A stretch of DNA of 64,000 nucleotides from Lentimicrobium sp. Its GTDB lineage: Bacteria; Bacteroidota; Bacteroidia; Bacteroidales; Lentimicrobiaceae. The notes beneath the pieces are model-generated. The model saw nothing but the letters and a program-made list of their open reading frames with translations, had not been told where the DNA came from and did no database searches. Positions 8,098 to 17,319 of the stretch are shown here, piece by piece. How positions within the stretch are numbered: position 1 is the stretch's first letter; the number at the start of each line of letters is the position of its first letter. The stretch covers positions 1-64,000 of the forward strand of contig JAMLHF010000011.1 in NCBI GenBank assembly GCA_023957275.1, given 5' to 3'. The position numbers and the translations under genes were made by a program.

Positions 8098-10002
8098 TCA
8101 GAATTTATATGGATTCTTAAATGTTTGTGTACTTCCGTCACTCATGTGCACCTTCAATTCAGGTTCATTCAGTTGCCTGACAATTTCATCACTGCCGGTC
8201 ATCTCCGGCAAATATACAAGGCCGAGCATAAAACCGGTATCTGAAGGGATAACCTCAAATTTTACAACACCGCGGTTGTTGCTGATATGGCTCAGCAGGT
8301 ACCAGGGCATGTCAGCATACGAGGGATCAGCTGCTGCTGAAAAGGGAAGCAGAATATCAGCAGTCCTGGTTGAATCATAGTTTTCGAAGCCGTTGAAAGA
8401 CATGACAACCGGTTCATACATTTTCTCGAGATAACGCTTAAGGTTCATGGCCTTCTTCGGCTCAACCGAAGCCACCTTAAATCCGGTAATTGCTTCACGG
8501 GAATCTCCGTCAACTTCCCACTTAACCTTCTTTTCTTCAATAATCCTGCTGATCTCTTCTGCTGAAACAAGGGCTGAATCAAAATAAACCAGGGTGTGCA
8601 CCGGTTCACCGAACATGGTTTCGAAAGCCAGGATGCCCGGTTGCTGCGAAGCCTTGATGGCCAGCAGCCCTGCATCGGAAGGATCAAAAAATTTATCCAC
8701 GGCAAATTCAGCCAGTGCAATCCGGATAAGGCTTGCGGCCGGAGCAGCAATCACCCTTGACACAGGGGTAAATATAAATTCCTTAATCGAAGTTTCGTTT
8801 GTAACAGCCGGATCATAATAAATCTTCACGCTGTTGTCAGATACAAATGCTTCTACGCCAAGTGTTCCGGGCAATTCCCTCATATGATTGGCAAACGACA
8901 TGGCACTGCCAAAACACTTTACAGTCTTAATTCCTGACTGCCGGTAAACAGCGGCATTCCCCATTTGTTCTGCGCTGCCCCATTTTTCACTGATGGTGGG
9001 AATATCTGTAACCGAAGCAAACGCAAGGCCAAGTGTTACAAGCGCTACAGTTGCCGCAGCCGGCAGCCAGTTGATTCTTCGTTTGCTGAACTGCAGGGTT
9101 TCCGGCTCCGGACAACTTGTTACGCAATCGCCGCACAAATGACAGTCAATATGCTGAACCTTCGGGATATCAGAAATCTTTATTGCCATGGGGCAGGCTT
9201 TATCGCAAAGGCGGCAGGAGGTGCAGGTGCCGGAATTTCGGGTAACTTTTACAACCGGAAATATTCCAAATTTCAGGCGGGAGGTTTCAAGAATGACACC
9301 GGCCAGACACAGCGCGCCCAACAACCATATCCAACCAATGGAAAGCCCGAAACCTGCTGTCAGAACAGCATAAAGAGCTACAATTCCGAGAAATACAAAA
9401 CCAAAACTAAAAATATTGGATGCGGCACTGAGCGGGCAAATGTACTTACACCAGAACTGTTTCACAAAGAAGGAACCGGGGATGGCAAGTAAAAGTGCCA
9501 TCACAGCATAGCTCATCACAACATCGGAGCTAAAACCCGAAAAAATTGCATAATACGGGTCAAAAGTCTTGCAGAAAAGCTCGCTGCTGCTTACCGAATA
9601 GTAAAAGGTAATAAACAACAGGGCGTATTTCAGTATCCGGAGCAGGCGGTCGGCAAGCCCTGTAATTATAAAATTCATCTTAAACCGTTTCCCCTGTTTG
9701 CTGAGCCATTCGGTAAAGGTTCCAATGGGGCATATATAGCTGCAGAAAAGTTTACTAAAAAGAAAGACCCCCAACAGCAGGGCCAGCCCCATGGCAATCT
9801 GGGTAGTGGTCATGGAACAGGCCAGGGAGTTATTTGCCAGAAATGACGACAATGCCTGCAACCCTCCGAAAGGGCAATATGCCTCAAAATCTGCCACATA
9901 CGACCTGTCAACAAATGGTCTCACAAGCATGTAAGCCAGCAAAGCAACAATAATCCACTGAATGGTGAGGCGGTAATAATTTCTTCTTTTTGGGCGGGCC
10001 AT
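8098..10002 (-). CDS. NapH/CcoG-like polyferredoxin membrane protein with HMA-like C-terminal region
   Basis: A 634-residue fusion. Residues 1-250 hold about six membrane helices with paired cysteine motifs typical of the NapH/CcoG/NosR-like group (C87xxxCP, C185xxxCP). Two [4Fe-4S] motifs follow (C260xxCxxCxxxCP and C287xxCxxCxxxCP). After another hydrophobic segment at about 312-332, the C-terminal 300 residues contain a stretch at about 355-412 that looks like a heavy-metal-associated (HMA) fold, with Cys363 and Met368 where HMA domains have CxxC. A second weaker similar stretch may follow. The N-terminal half implies membrane electron transfer. The tail suggests metal or copper handling, which is inference. 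Confidence 0.75.
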   Translation of the reverse strand: MARPKRRNYYRLTIQWIIVALLAYMLVRPFVDRSYVADFEAYCPFGGLQALSSFLANNSLACSMTTTQIAMGLALLLGVFLFSKLFCSYICPIGTFTEWLSKQGKRFKMNFIITGLADRLLRILKYALLFITFYYSVSSSELFCKTFDPYYAIFSGFSSDVVMSYAVMALLLAIPGSFFVKQFWCKYICPLSAASNIFSFGFVFLGIVALYAVLTAGFGLSIGWIWLLGALCLAGVILETSRLKFGIFPVVKVTRNSGTCTSCRLCDKACPMAIKISDIPKVQHIDCHLCGDCVTSCPEPETLQFSKRRINWLPAAATVALVTLGLAFASVTDIPTISEKWGSAEQMGNAAVYRQSGIKTVKCFGSAMSFANHMRELPGTLGVEAFVSDNSVKIYYDPAVTNETSIKEFIFTPVSRVIAAPAASLIRIALAEFAVDKFFDPSDAGLLAIKASQQPGILAFETMFGEPVHTLVYFDSALVSAEEISRIIEEKKVKWEVDGDSREAITGFKVASVEPKKAMNLKRYLEKMYEPVVMSFNGFENYDSTRTADILLPFSAAADPSYADMPWYLLSHISNNRGVVKFEVIPSDTGFMLGLVYLPEMTGSDEIVRQLNEPELKVHMSDGSTQTFKNPYKF

Positions 10003-10028
10003 TCCTATACGCTTTTTGTTTTGCGATT

Positions 10029-10036
10029 CAAAAATA
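10029..10036 (-). promoter_or_regulatory. -7 element (TATTTTTG) for the polyferredoxin gene
   Basis: On the minus strand this reads TATTTTTG, matching TAnnTTTG, 27 bases before the ATG at 10002. The -33 box is poor. Confidence 0.4.
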
Positions 10037-10378
10037 ATGAGTTAAGAAGATGAAATTGCATTATCACCTTATTCATACTCAATTTAAACAAGAAGCATTC
10101 AACTGCCGGAATGAACCAAGCCTTAAATATCATTGATGTCCGGGAAAAAATAATAAAATCTGACCAGAATGCTTAGTAGCTATCGGTTTCAGAAGAATGT
10201 AACAAGTTACAGTTTTCTTTCACTTTTTCGCCACAAAGCGATGCACTGAGCCTGCCGAAGTAGCATAATGGCGCCAAGTTGCATGAATTTATTTTTCTCA
10301 TTTAGTGGTACCTGGTGTCTCCATGTCTTTGCAGCAGGTTCTTTTCATATTTTAACCGGACAATAGTGTTAAAATATT

Positions 10379-10386
10379 TAAGTTTG
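10379..10386 (+). promoter_or_regulatory. -7 element (TAAGTTTG) for the EEP-family gene
   Basis: TAAGTTTG matches TAnnTTTG and sits 19 bases before the ATG at 10406, which would give a very short leader. No clear -33 TTG was found. Confidence 0.35.
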
Positions 10387-10405
10387 TAAGAGAAATATCC
10401 ATCCC

Positions 10406-11464
10406 ATGGACAAACCACAAAGGAAAATATCCGGATTTATTTTTTCCCTGCTCTTTATCCTGTCATTAGCGCGCTTCGCTTCAGCGCAGGAGCAGGAGAG
10501 CAAACCGGAAGAATTCAGGATTATGTTCTATAATGTTGAGAACCTTTTCGACCCTTTTGATGACTCCCTGAAAAATGATGATGAATTTATGCCCCGGGGT
10601 ATGCGTGCCTGGACATGGAAGAAATTTGAAAAGAAGCTACAGCAAACCGCAAAAGTCATCATCAGTGCCGGTGGCTGGAGACCGCCTGAAATCATAGGTT
10701 TCTGCGAAGTCGAAAACCGGTTTTCGTTGATTCAGCTGCTAAAAAGAACGCCGCTTGAACGGTTTGGCTATCAGATAGTGCATGAAGAGTCTCCCGACGC
10801 CAGGGGGATTGACGTGGCGCTGATCTACCGCCCCGACCGGGTAAAACATCTGTATCACAGCGCTATTCCTGTATTGTTCGAAGGCGACAGTACAGGGGCT
10901 ACCCGTGACATTCTTTATATGAAAGGACTTGTGGGCGGAAAGGACACCTTGCATCTGTTTGTCAACCACTGGCCATCAAAATACGGCGGGGCAACGGCTA
11001 CGATTACGCGAAGGCGCGATGCTGCGCTTACCCTCAGGGCGACAATAGACTCATTGCAACTAAAAGACAACAGGGCTTTGATTGTAATAACCGGAGATTT
11101 CAACGATACACCTGCTGACGAAAGTGTGCTGATTCATCTTGGTGCAAAAGACCGTGTTCAGGACAATTCCGGATTTTATCTTATCAACCTGATGCATCCG
11201 CTTATGGGCAAATGGGATGTCGGCACGCACAAATTCAGGGAAGAATGGAGCATCATTGATCAGTTCATTGTCTCCTCTCCCCTGCTATTCAACAGTGAAG
11301 GCCTCAGAATTGGCGAAAAACGGGCCGAGATCCTGCGCTTCCCCTTTCTGCTTGAAGAGGACAGAACACACAACGGAACAAAACCATTCAGAACCTATAA
11401 CGGAATGCGTTACCATGGCGGATTCAGCGATCATCTTCCCATTCTGCTCCATCTTGATCTATAA
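10406..11464 (+). CDS. Exported endonuclease/exonuclease/phosphatase (EEP) family protein
   Basis: A 352-residue protein. A signal peptide (FIFSLLFILSLARFASAQ) is followed by a complete EEP (DNase I-like) domain. Catalytic signatures are visible in order: YNVENLFDP (metal-side Asn), GFCEVEN (Glu), DVALIYRP, FVNHWPSK (catalytic His), ITGDFNDTP (Asp and Asn), and FSDHLPI (terminal Asp-His). The fold hydrolyses phosphodiester or phosphomonoester bonds with Mg2+. The export signal suggests a periplasmic or secreted nuclease or phosphatase. The substrate is not determined. The gene converges with comEC. Confidence 0.85.
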   Translation: MDKPQRKISGFIFSLLFILSLARFASAQEQESKPEEFRIMFYNVENLFDPFDDSLKNDDEFMPRGMRAWTWKKFEKKLQQTAKVIISAGGWRPPEIIGFCEVENRFSLIQLLKRTPLERFGYQIVHEESPDARGIDVALIYRPDRVKHLYHSAIPVLFEGDSTGATRDILYMKGLVGGKDTLHLFVNHWPSKYGGATATITRRRDAALTLRATIDSLQLKDNRALIVITGDFNDTPADESVLIHLGAKDRVQDNSGFYLINLMHPLMGKWDVGTHKFREEWSIIDQFIVSSPLLFNSEGLRIGEKRAEILRFPFLLEEDRTHNGTKPFRTYNGMRYHGGFSDHLPILLHLDL

Positions 11465-11493
11465 AAAACAGCTGTTTGCAGATATAAGCAAAG

Positions 11494-13614
11494 CTATTCA
11501 TCCGTAAAATTCATAATCCACGCTCCTTTATCCTTTACAGGGTGAAATGGCACTCCGGCCTTCTCAAAGCCTGTTTTCCAGTCAAGAGTCCTGCGATAAG
11601 CACTGGAGGCATCGGCAATAAACTTTGCCCCGGGGAAAAAAGCAGTCAGTTCATCCGCATTGAGTTTAGCATTTGATGTAAGGATCACAAAATCCACATC
11701 TATGGTCCGTCCTGGAGGAGGTTTTCTGAACTCGCCCGATACAATAGCAAAGCGGCAACCATGATATCCCAAAAAACCTTTGTTATAGAAATATACCGGT
11801 TCTCCGGCCGGGTTCTCCACTCCAAATCCAACCATCTCCGGAGTCCTGAGTCCGGCCTTAATCCTGAAACCTTCGAGAGGATAGCTGAGCAATGCCGGTT
11901 CACTGATAACGGCGGAGTCTGCCAGGATGCAATGCTTCCGGCCATTAACCATGCTGATAACCGAATGCCGGTTTAAGCAATGTACAATCAGCATTTGTTG
12001 CCTGGCCCGGTTCAGGCTCACCCTTGCATAATCAGCCGCCAGTAGAAGAATAACAACCAGCACCAAGCCGAACCAGATCCTTTTCCTGTGCAGATATAAC
12101 GCGAGCAAGGCAAGAATCAGTATGTAAAGCAGCAATGCTGAGAAGCCCGAGACAAACAGGCACCGGCTTACCGCGCCCGGCAATCCTTCGATCATTGCAA
12201 TCAGCCAATTCAGCGACTTAATCTCGGAAACAAGCACCAATGCGGCAATCTTGCCGAAAGCCGGAATAAGGGAAAAGAAAAGGAATATTACTCCGGTATA
12301 AATCAGAATTCCTGCAAAAGGAATAACCAGCAGATTCGTTAAAAGAAAATAGTTGGGGAACTGATGAAAATACATTACCGACAGCGGGCCTGTAGCGAGT
12401 TGTGCAGCCAGGGAAACCAAAAGGATATCCCATAAATATTTAAGTATTTTGGACTGAGGTGCCCAGATCTTCTTAAGGTGAGGCTGAAAGGTTACAATAC
12501 CTGCAACGGCAGCATAGGAAAGTTGGAATCCAACTTCAAAAAGCATGGCCGGATTAAAAATCAGGAGCAAAAAAGCTGAAGCGGCCAGGGTGTTGTAGAT
12601 ATGTGATTTCCTGTTGAGTGCATTGCCCACCGTTACAAGCGAAAACATCAGGGAAGCGCGCATGACAGAGGGAGCCAGACCGGAAATCAGGGCATACAGC
12701 CAGATAACCAGAATAATCATCAGCGGTTTCAATACTTGTCCTTTTTTTCTTCTGCCGAGAAAGAAAAACATCTTGTCAGCCATCAGGAAAACGATGCCGA
12801 CATGCAGTCCTGAAACACACAGGATATGCATGGCTCCGGCACCCGAAAACTCCCGCCGCTGCTCAGGATCCAGGGCGTCATCATATCCTATCATCAGGGC
12901 AGCCGCTACGGCATACTCCCGCCCGGCAATACCATATTGTGAAAATATCCTTAAAAACCCCTCCCTGACCTTAAACGCGAATGCCCTCAGTCCTCGGCAT
13001 TCATACTCGTTTACCATTCTAAAAGCGCCCTGTTTCAGATAAACCTGATGATATATGGCTTTGTTGGCGAGATACCCGGCATAATCAAACTCGCCGGGAT
13101 TGGCGGGCGGACTCACCCTGACGGGTGCCGCAGAGAAAATAATGCGATCACCATATTTCAGTCCCGTAACAACGGAATCCTTTGAAAAATAAACCATCAC
13201 CCGGCCTTTACAGATTCTTGCTTCCTGACCCTGATAAATCCTGTCAATACCAACAACAGCGCGAAAGGAGTTTGTCCTTTCTGACGGAGGTTCATCCAGG
13301 GTTCCGGAAAAAAGTGCTTTATCATGATTCATCAACCCGGAAAAGTGATCAGCAGAATTGAGCTTATTCTGCAGCGAGGCAAGTTGAAATCCTAAAATGA
13401 CAAAGGCAAGATTCAGCAGCAAGCCAAAAACCCAGCGAGTACCATAGCCTGTAATACTTTTGCCGGATATTGCCGTCAGCATCATCAAAAACAATGGAAT
13501 CGCGATACTGTATTCGGGAAGGGTCAGCGAACCGGACAGGAAATAATGCATCAATATGCCGGAAATCAGAGGCAGCACCATTCTTACAAACGGAAATCTC
13601 GGCCAGATCTTCAC
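11494..13614 (-). CDS. comEC: ComEC/Rec2 family DNA-uptake channel, without metallo-beta-lactamase domain
   Basis: A 706-residue multi-pass membrane protein. It has an N-terminal DUF4131-type region (about 1-170, including LKYGDRI and NPGEFDYAGYL) and the Competence domain (about 220-490; GAMHILCVSGLHVGIVF, SGLAPSVMRASLMF). ComEC forms the inner-membrane channel for single-stranded DNA during natural transformation. The final 180 residues lack the HxHxDH motif of the beta-lactamase-like nuclease domain found in the longer ComEC forms, as is common in this phylum. The start codon is GTG (13612-13614); an ATG 11 codons further in is the alternative. A promoter lies at 13666-13696. Confidence 0.85.
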   Translation of the reverse strand: MKIWPRFPFVRMVLPLISGILMHYFLSGSLTLPEYSIAIPLFLMMLTAISGKSITGYGTRWVFGLLLNLAFVILGFQLASLQNKLNSADHFSGLMNHDKALFSGTLDEPPSERTNSFRAVVGIDRIYQGQEARICKGRVMVYFSKDSVVTGLKYGDRIIFSAAPVRVSPPANPGEFDYAGYLANKAIYHQVYLKQGAFRMVNEYECRGLRAFAFKVREGFLRIFSQYGIAGREYAVAAALMIGYDDALDPEQRREFSGAGAMHILCVSGLHVGIVFLMADKMFFFLGRRKKGQVLKPLMIILVIWLYALISGLAPSVMRASLMFSLVTVGNALNRKSHIYNTLAASAFLLLIFNPAMLFEVGFQLSYAAVAGIVTFQPHLKKIWAPQSKILKYLWDILLVSLAAQLATGPLSVMYFHQFPNYFLLTNLLVIPFAGILIYTGVIFLFFSLIPAFGKIAALVLVSEIKSLNWLIAMIEGLPGAVSRCLFVSGFSALLLYILILALLALYLHRKRIWFGLVLVVILLLAADYARVSLNRARQQMLIVHCLNRHSVISMVNGRKHCILADSAVISEPALLSYPLEGFRIKAGLRTPEMVGFGVENPAGEPVYFYNKGFLGYHGCRFAIVSGEFRKPPPGRTIDVDFVILTSNAKLNADELTAFFPGAKFIADASSAYRRTLDWKTGFEKAGVPFHPVKDKGAWIMNFTDE

Positions 13615-13665
13615 CTAAACATAGATTAACTTTATCGCTATAAATATTTATAATAATAAGGGTTA

Positions 13666-13696
13666 TAAAGATATATAATAATATCAGATAAAGCAA
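13666..13696 (-). promoter_or_regulatory. Promoter for comEC
   Basis: On the minus strand: TTG at 13696-13694, 20 bases, then TATCTTTA at 13673-13666, one mismatch from TAnnTTTG. The leader to the GTG at 13614 is about 45 nt. Confidence 0.5.
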
Positions 13697-13781
13697 GCGT
13701 TTGCAAATATTTTGCAATCCCACCGACAGAAAAATATACATAAGTATTTCACAAACCTGAAATTCACAGGCCTTTTTAAAA

Positions 13782-13799
13782 GCCGGAGACAACACCGGC
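13782..13799 (-). terminator. Intrinsic terminator after the TPR lipoprotein gene
   Basis: GCCGG (8-base loop) CCGGC, followed on the minus strand by TTTTAAAAA. It lies about 150 bases past the stop codon. A second hairpin (13833-13861, CCCGGCTT paired with AAGCCGGG) sits between and has no U tract. Confidence 0.45.
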
Positions 13800-13947
13800 A
13801 TACTTCCGGCCAGGCAGGTAAAAAGGCGACTTCCCGGCTTTGCAGAAAAAAGCAAGCCGGGCTCAGTTAAAGAATCGGTAATTCAAAAGGGATCGTCCTG
13901 CAGCCTGTCGCGCGTCACCCGTTGCAGAACAACAGCTAATCAGCGGG

Positions 13948-14961
13948 CTAATTACAATACTTTGACAACATCTGCCCTGCAGTTTTATGTCCCAGCGAAA
14001 CGGCCTTTTTCCAATCTTCACAGGCTTCAGATTGCTTTCCCGTTCGCTGATAAGCAAAGGCCCTGTTGTAATAAGCATCTGTATTCCCAGGCTGAAGGGT
14101 TATTGCCCGGGTGTAGTCATCTGCCGCCTCGCTGAACATTTCCAGCATAAAGCGGCAATTGCCACGGTTGGTATAAGCCTGGGTGTAACCGGGATCCAGT
14201 TCCAGAGCGCGGCTAAGTGCCTGATCGGCTTCGTCATATTTCTTTAATGCAGCCAGGGAAGTTCCTTTGTTAAACCAGGCAAGTGCATGCCCAGGTACTT
14301 CAGTACTGACTTTATCATAAACAGCAACGGCTTCTTCATGCCTTCCCAGATTGGCAAGAACAACTCCCTTAAAATTAAGTGCATCCATATAGTGCGGTGC
14401 GCGGGCCAGCGTAGAATCGAAGTCCGCCAACGCTTCATTGAACCGCTTAAGCTCATTATACATCTGACCCCGGTAATAGAAATAAGGTGCCTGTGAAGGC
14501 CTGATCTCAATGGCTTTGGAGAAATCCTGGTCTGCGCCGGCATAATCTTTAAGTTCCCACTTCGCTTTCCCTCTATAAAAATAAGCATCCGGATTCTTTT
14601 GATGTATCTCGATAGATTTCGTAAACTCCCTGATCGCTCCCTGCAAATCGCCTGCAGAGGCAAGACTGACCCCTTTCCGCCTTTCCTCGGCTCCCTTTCC
14701 TTTGAAAACAATCGCTTCAAACATCTGCGAGTCTTTGTTTTCAGGTGTCCGGAGCGAAGGTTTACCGGCTTCAATCCCTGACTGCAAAGGTATCCGGTCA
14801 AAATCACCTTCAACTTGTTTCAGGGTGGTTGTATCCGGCATCTGAGCCACTTCCGTACTGTCAGCCGAAGTACCCTGTTCCTTTCCCTTACTTCCGTTAC
14901 AGGAAGATAAAAATATCACCAACAGAAAACCAAGACTTAAAACATTGTTAATCAATTTCAT
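13948..14961 (-). CDS. TPR-repeat lipoprotein
   Basis: A 337-residue protein. The N-terminus has a lipoprotein signal (hydrophobic LGFLLVIFLSSC; lipobox LSSC with the Cys at about residue 21), followed by a Ser/Thr/Gln-rich linker. From about residue 90 to the end there are roughly seven tetratricopeptide repeats (for example YFYRGKAKWELKDYAGADQD, AYTNRGNCRFMLEMFSEAAD). TPR arrays mediate protein-protein contacts, and the lipid anchor places this one in the envelope. The partner is unknown. The gene is 43 bases after lpxB and has its own -7 box inside the lpxB tail region. Confidence 0.85.
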   Translation of the reverse strand: MKLINNVLSLGFLLVIFLSSCNGSKGKEQGTSADSTEVAQMPDTTTLKQVEGDFDRIPLQSGIEAGKPSLRTPENKDSQMFEAIVFKGKGAEERRKGVSLASAGDLQGAIREFTKSIEIHQKNPDAYFYRGKAKWELKDYAGADQDFSKAIEIRPSQAPYFYYRGQMYNELKRFNEALADFDSTLARAPHYMDALNFKGVVLANLGRHEEAVAVYDKVSTEVPGHALAWFNKGTSLAALKKYDEADQALSRALELDPGYTQAYTNRGNCRFMLEMFSEAADDYTRAITLQPGNTDAYYNRAFAYQRTGKQSEACEDWKKAVSLGHKTAGQMLSKYCN

Positions 14962-14981
14962 ACAATTAAATATTTAATGCA

Positions 14982-14989
14982 CAAAGTTA
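14982..14989 (-). promoter_or_regulatory. -7 element (TAACTTTG) for the TPR lipoprotein gene
   Basis: On the minus strand this reads TAACTTTG, 20 bases before the ATG. The -33 position, inside the end of lpxB, is a poor match. Confidence 0.4.
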
Positions 14990-15004
14990 GTGTAATCTTT
15001 TGAA

Positions 15005-16120
15005 TTACTCAGGATCTGTCAACCGCAGCTTTAAAAACTCAACGATGGTTGCAGCAGCCCTGGCGGAAGCCCCCGGCCCGCCCAGTTTCTGACGCAAATC
15101 ACCATAGTCGTTCATGATTGCAGTTTTGCGCGAATTATCGTACAACAGGAGCCTGAGTTCCCTTTCAAGATTATCGGCGGTAAGTTCATGCTGAATAAAC
15201 TCTTTCACCACCACCCGGTCCATGATCAGATTTACCAGTGAGATAAATTTAACTTTTACAAGTTTTCTGGCAATCATATAAGAAATCGCCCCGCCTCTGT
15301 AGCATACAACTTCCGGAGTTCCGATCAGGGCGGTTTCCAGCGTAGCTGTACCTGAGGTAACCAGGGCGGCAGAAGATTGGTTCAACAGATCGTAAGTACG
15401 GCCTTTCAGAACGGCGGCTTTTTGCTTTCCGGCAAGTTTTGCATAAAATGAGTCATCCACCGAGGTAACTCCGGCAATGATAAAATCCACTTCCGGAAAC
15501 CGGGCAATTACTTTCAGCATTTCCGGTAAAACAGCCCTGATTTCCTGCCTGCGGCTGCCAGGCAGCAATGCTACCAAGGGCCGGTTTGCTTTTTCAGCGA
15601 CCGGAACAAAAGGCTTGCCGGATAAAGCATCAAGCAGCGGATGACCAATAAACTCAACCTCAACCCCATGGCCTGAATAGAAATCTTTCTCAAAAGGAAG
15701 GATCACCAGCATTTTATCAACCACCTTGCGGATGGTTCTAACACGCGACTGTTTCCAGGCCCAGACCTGGGGTGAAATATAATAAATTACAGGCAGTCCG
15801 TTTTGATGAAGAAACTTCGCAATGCGCAGATTAAAACCCGGATAATCAACCAGTATAACCCCATCGGGACGATAATTCAGAATATCCTTTTTACAAAAGC
15901 TGAGATTGTGCAGGATGGTCCCAAGGTTCATCAGCACTTCGGTAAATCCCATGAACGATAACTCCCTGTAGTGCTTTACAATCACAGCTCCCTGTTGCTG
16001 CATCAGGTCGCCACCCCAGCAACGGAAATCCGCTTTCGCATCTCTCTGCTTCAGTTCCCTGATCAGATTTGAAGCATGAAGATCTCCTGAGGCTTCACCG
16101 GCAATGATGTAATATTTCAT
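15005..16120 (-). CDS. lpxB: Lipid-A-disaccharide synthase
   Basis: A 371-residue GT19-family glycosyltransferase. It joins UDP-2,3-diacylglucosamine and lipid X to give the tetra-acylated lipid A disaccharide on the cytoplasmic face of the inner membrane. Seen: the N-terminal IIAGEASGDLHASNLI motif, LVDYPGFNLRIAK, YYISPQVWAWK, LLPGSRRQEI, and the C-terminal TSGTATLETAL motif. The length is normal for LpxB. It is the last of a short run (DUF502, surE, small membrane protein, lpxB) transcribed together. Confidence 0.95.
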   Translation of the reverse strand: MKYYIIAGEASGDLHASNLIRELKQRDAKADFRCWGGDLMQQQGAVIVKHYRELSFMGFTEVLMNLGTILHNLSFCKKDILNYRPDGVILVDYPGFNLRIAKFLHQNGLPVIYYISPQVWAWKQSRVRTIRKVVDKMLVILPFEKDFYSGHGVEVEFIGHPLLDALSGKPFVPVAEKANRPLVALLPGSRRQEIRAVLPEMLKVIARFPEVDFIIAGVTSVDDSFYAKLAGKQKAAVLKGRTYDLLNQSSAALVTSGTATLETALIGTPEVVCYRGGAISYMIARKLVKVKFISLVNLIMDRVVVKEFIQHELTADNLERELRLLLYDNSRKTAIMNDYGDLRQKLGGPGASARAAATIVEFLKLRLTDPE

Positions 16121-16183
16121 AAACAGTCAGTTTGTCGGGGAGATATGGGTAAAAGCCTGGAAAAGTTATTGCATGAAAACTGT

Positions 16184-16480
16184 TCAGAAAAGATAAATGC
16201 TGAAATCGCCACCATCGATAAACACAAAGTACAGGATTATGGAAATAAAAACAATCAGCAGCGCCCCCATCCCGGCTTTTTCGAACCTGAATTTCCGCAT
16301 ATACCAGCGCATCAGTAAAATCCCGGGCAAAAAAGCCAGCAGCAGAAGTTTATTCTCCGGTCCGCTGACTGAAAACAAACGGTAAACCGGCGGTCCGGCC
16401 AGAATAACAACGGCAGCAGATGCCAGCGTCAGCATGAGCGAAGCCAGCATGCCGATGAAGAAATTATCGTTTTTCCACAT
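16184..16480 (-). CDS. Small membrane protein between surE and lpxB
   Basis: A 98-residue protein with three predicted membrane helices (about 8-30, 42-58 and 70-90) and a basic loop (MRWYMRKFRFEK) between the second and third. I recognise no domain. It starts 15 bases after surE and ends 63 bases before lpxB, so it is surely in the same transcript. A role near the envelope is plausible from its position only. Confidence 0.7.
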   Translation of the reverse strand: MWKNDNFFIGMLASLMLTLASAAVVILAGPPVYRLFSVSGPENKLLLLAFLPGILLMRWYMRKFRFEKAGMGALLIVFISIILYFVFIDGGDFSIYLF

Positions 16481-16495
16481 AGCCTTTCCAAAAGG

Positions 16496-17272
16496 TCAGT
16501 TAAGGTTTCCTGTTTCCCAGTCCCTGAGCAAAGGTATGGTTTTATGCGATGTAAGGTCGAAGTGAACCGGCACCACTGACACATAATTATTTTTCAATGC
16601 CCATTCATCGGTATCCATGCCTTCGTCGCGGTTGCGGAACACGCCGGTAAGCCAGAAATAATCCCGCTCATGCGGGTCCTTCCGGTGCTCAAACTTCTCA
16701 TCCCAGAAAGCCATGGCCTGGCGCACAACCTTTATTCCTTTGATCGGCGAACCGTTTACAGCCGGAATATTGACATTCAGACAGGTATACTCCGGCAATC
16801 CTTTCTGAAGGACATTACCGGCTATGGATAAAATATAGGGCTCGCATTTGCTGAAATCAGCGTGAAATGAGTAATCATTCAAAGAAAAACCGATGGAAGG
16901 AATATTCTCCATCGCCCCTTCAAGTACAGCTGCCATGGTTCCCGAATAAATCACGTTTACCGAAGAATTTGATCCATGATTGATCCCGGAAACAATCAGA
17001 TCAGGATTTCGTCCGAGTATTGCTTTCTGGCCCAATTTCACACAGTCGGCAGGCGTGCCGTTGCATGAGTACTCAATATGTCCCGGTTCGTCTTTGAGTT
17101 TGTTTACACGCAGCGGAGAGGTGATGGTGACCGCGTGACCCATGCCCGACATCGGTTTATCCGGGGCAACAATCAGCACATCACCGAGTTGCTTCATAAC
17201 TCCGATCAGGGTTCTGAGGCCGGGAGCATGAATGCCGTCGTCATTGGTAATAAAGATTAAAGGTTTATTCAT
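16496..17272 (-). CDS. surE: 5'/3'-nucleotidase SurE
   Basis: A 258-residue SurE-family metal-dependent phosphatase that removes phosphate from nucleoside monophosphates and short polyphosphates. The metal site is visible: Asp-Asp in FITNDDGIHAPG, the Ser in PMSGMGH, and the Asn in SGINHGSNSS. The substrate loop SGTMAAVLEG follows. Length and start (MNKPLIFITNDDG) are standard for the family. Confidence 0.95.
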   Translation of the reverse strand: MNKPLIFITNDDGIHAPGLRTLIGVMKQLGDVLIVAPDKPMSGMGHAVTITSPLRVNKLKDEPGHIEYSCNGTPADCVKLGQKAILGRNPDLIVSGINHGSNSSVNVIYSGTMAAVLEGAMENIPSIGFSLNDYSFHADFSKCEPYILSIAGNVLQKGLPEYTCLNVNIPAVNGSPIKGIKVVRQAMAFWDEKFEHRKDPHERDYFWLTGVFRNRDEGMDTDEWALKNNYVSVVPVHFDLTSHKTIPLLRDWETGNLN

Positions 17273-17319
17273 TATTTTTCAGATTTCTTAATGCTTAAAC
17301 TTATTAAACCCCCTATGGT

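Larger units (their letters stand above)
10003..10405. other. Divergent intergenic region with a possible decayed repeat
   Basis: These 403 bases lie between the polyferredoxin gene and the EEP gene and hold no credible coding frame. They contain promoter boxes for both neighbours and, at about 10222-10345, two arms that look like worn copies of an intergenic repeat common in Bacteroidota. Confidence 0.5.
13615..13947. other. Intergenic region between the TPR lipoprotein gene and comEC
   Basis: These 333 bases hold two hairpins from the 3' side of the TPR gene (13833-13861 and the terminator at 13782-13799), then the comEC promoter. A 163-codon open frame overlapping the comEC start here has no credible product. 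Confidence 0.5.

Noticed and set aside
8965..9492. A 175-codon plus-strand frame opposite the polyferredoxin gene
   Set aside because: It is antisense to the cysteine-motif region, which explains its unusual composition.
11466..11477. Perfect 12-base palindrome AAACAGCTGTTT between the EEP gene and comEC
   Set aside because: It has no loop and no U tract and is too short for a terminator; it may be chance or a weak operator.
13364..13855. A 163-codon minus-strand frame overlapping the start of comEC
   Set aside because: It overlaps comEC in another frame, covers its promoter and a terminator hairpin, and has no recognisable product.
14244..14813. A 189-codon frame inside the TPR lipoprotein gene
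   Set aside because: It is in another frame of the same strand within a clear TPR gene and shows no family features.
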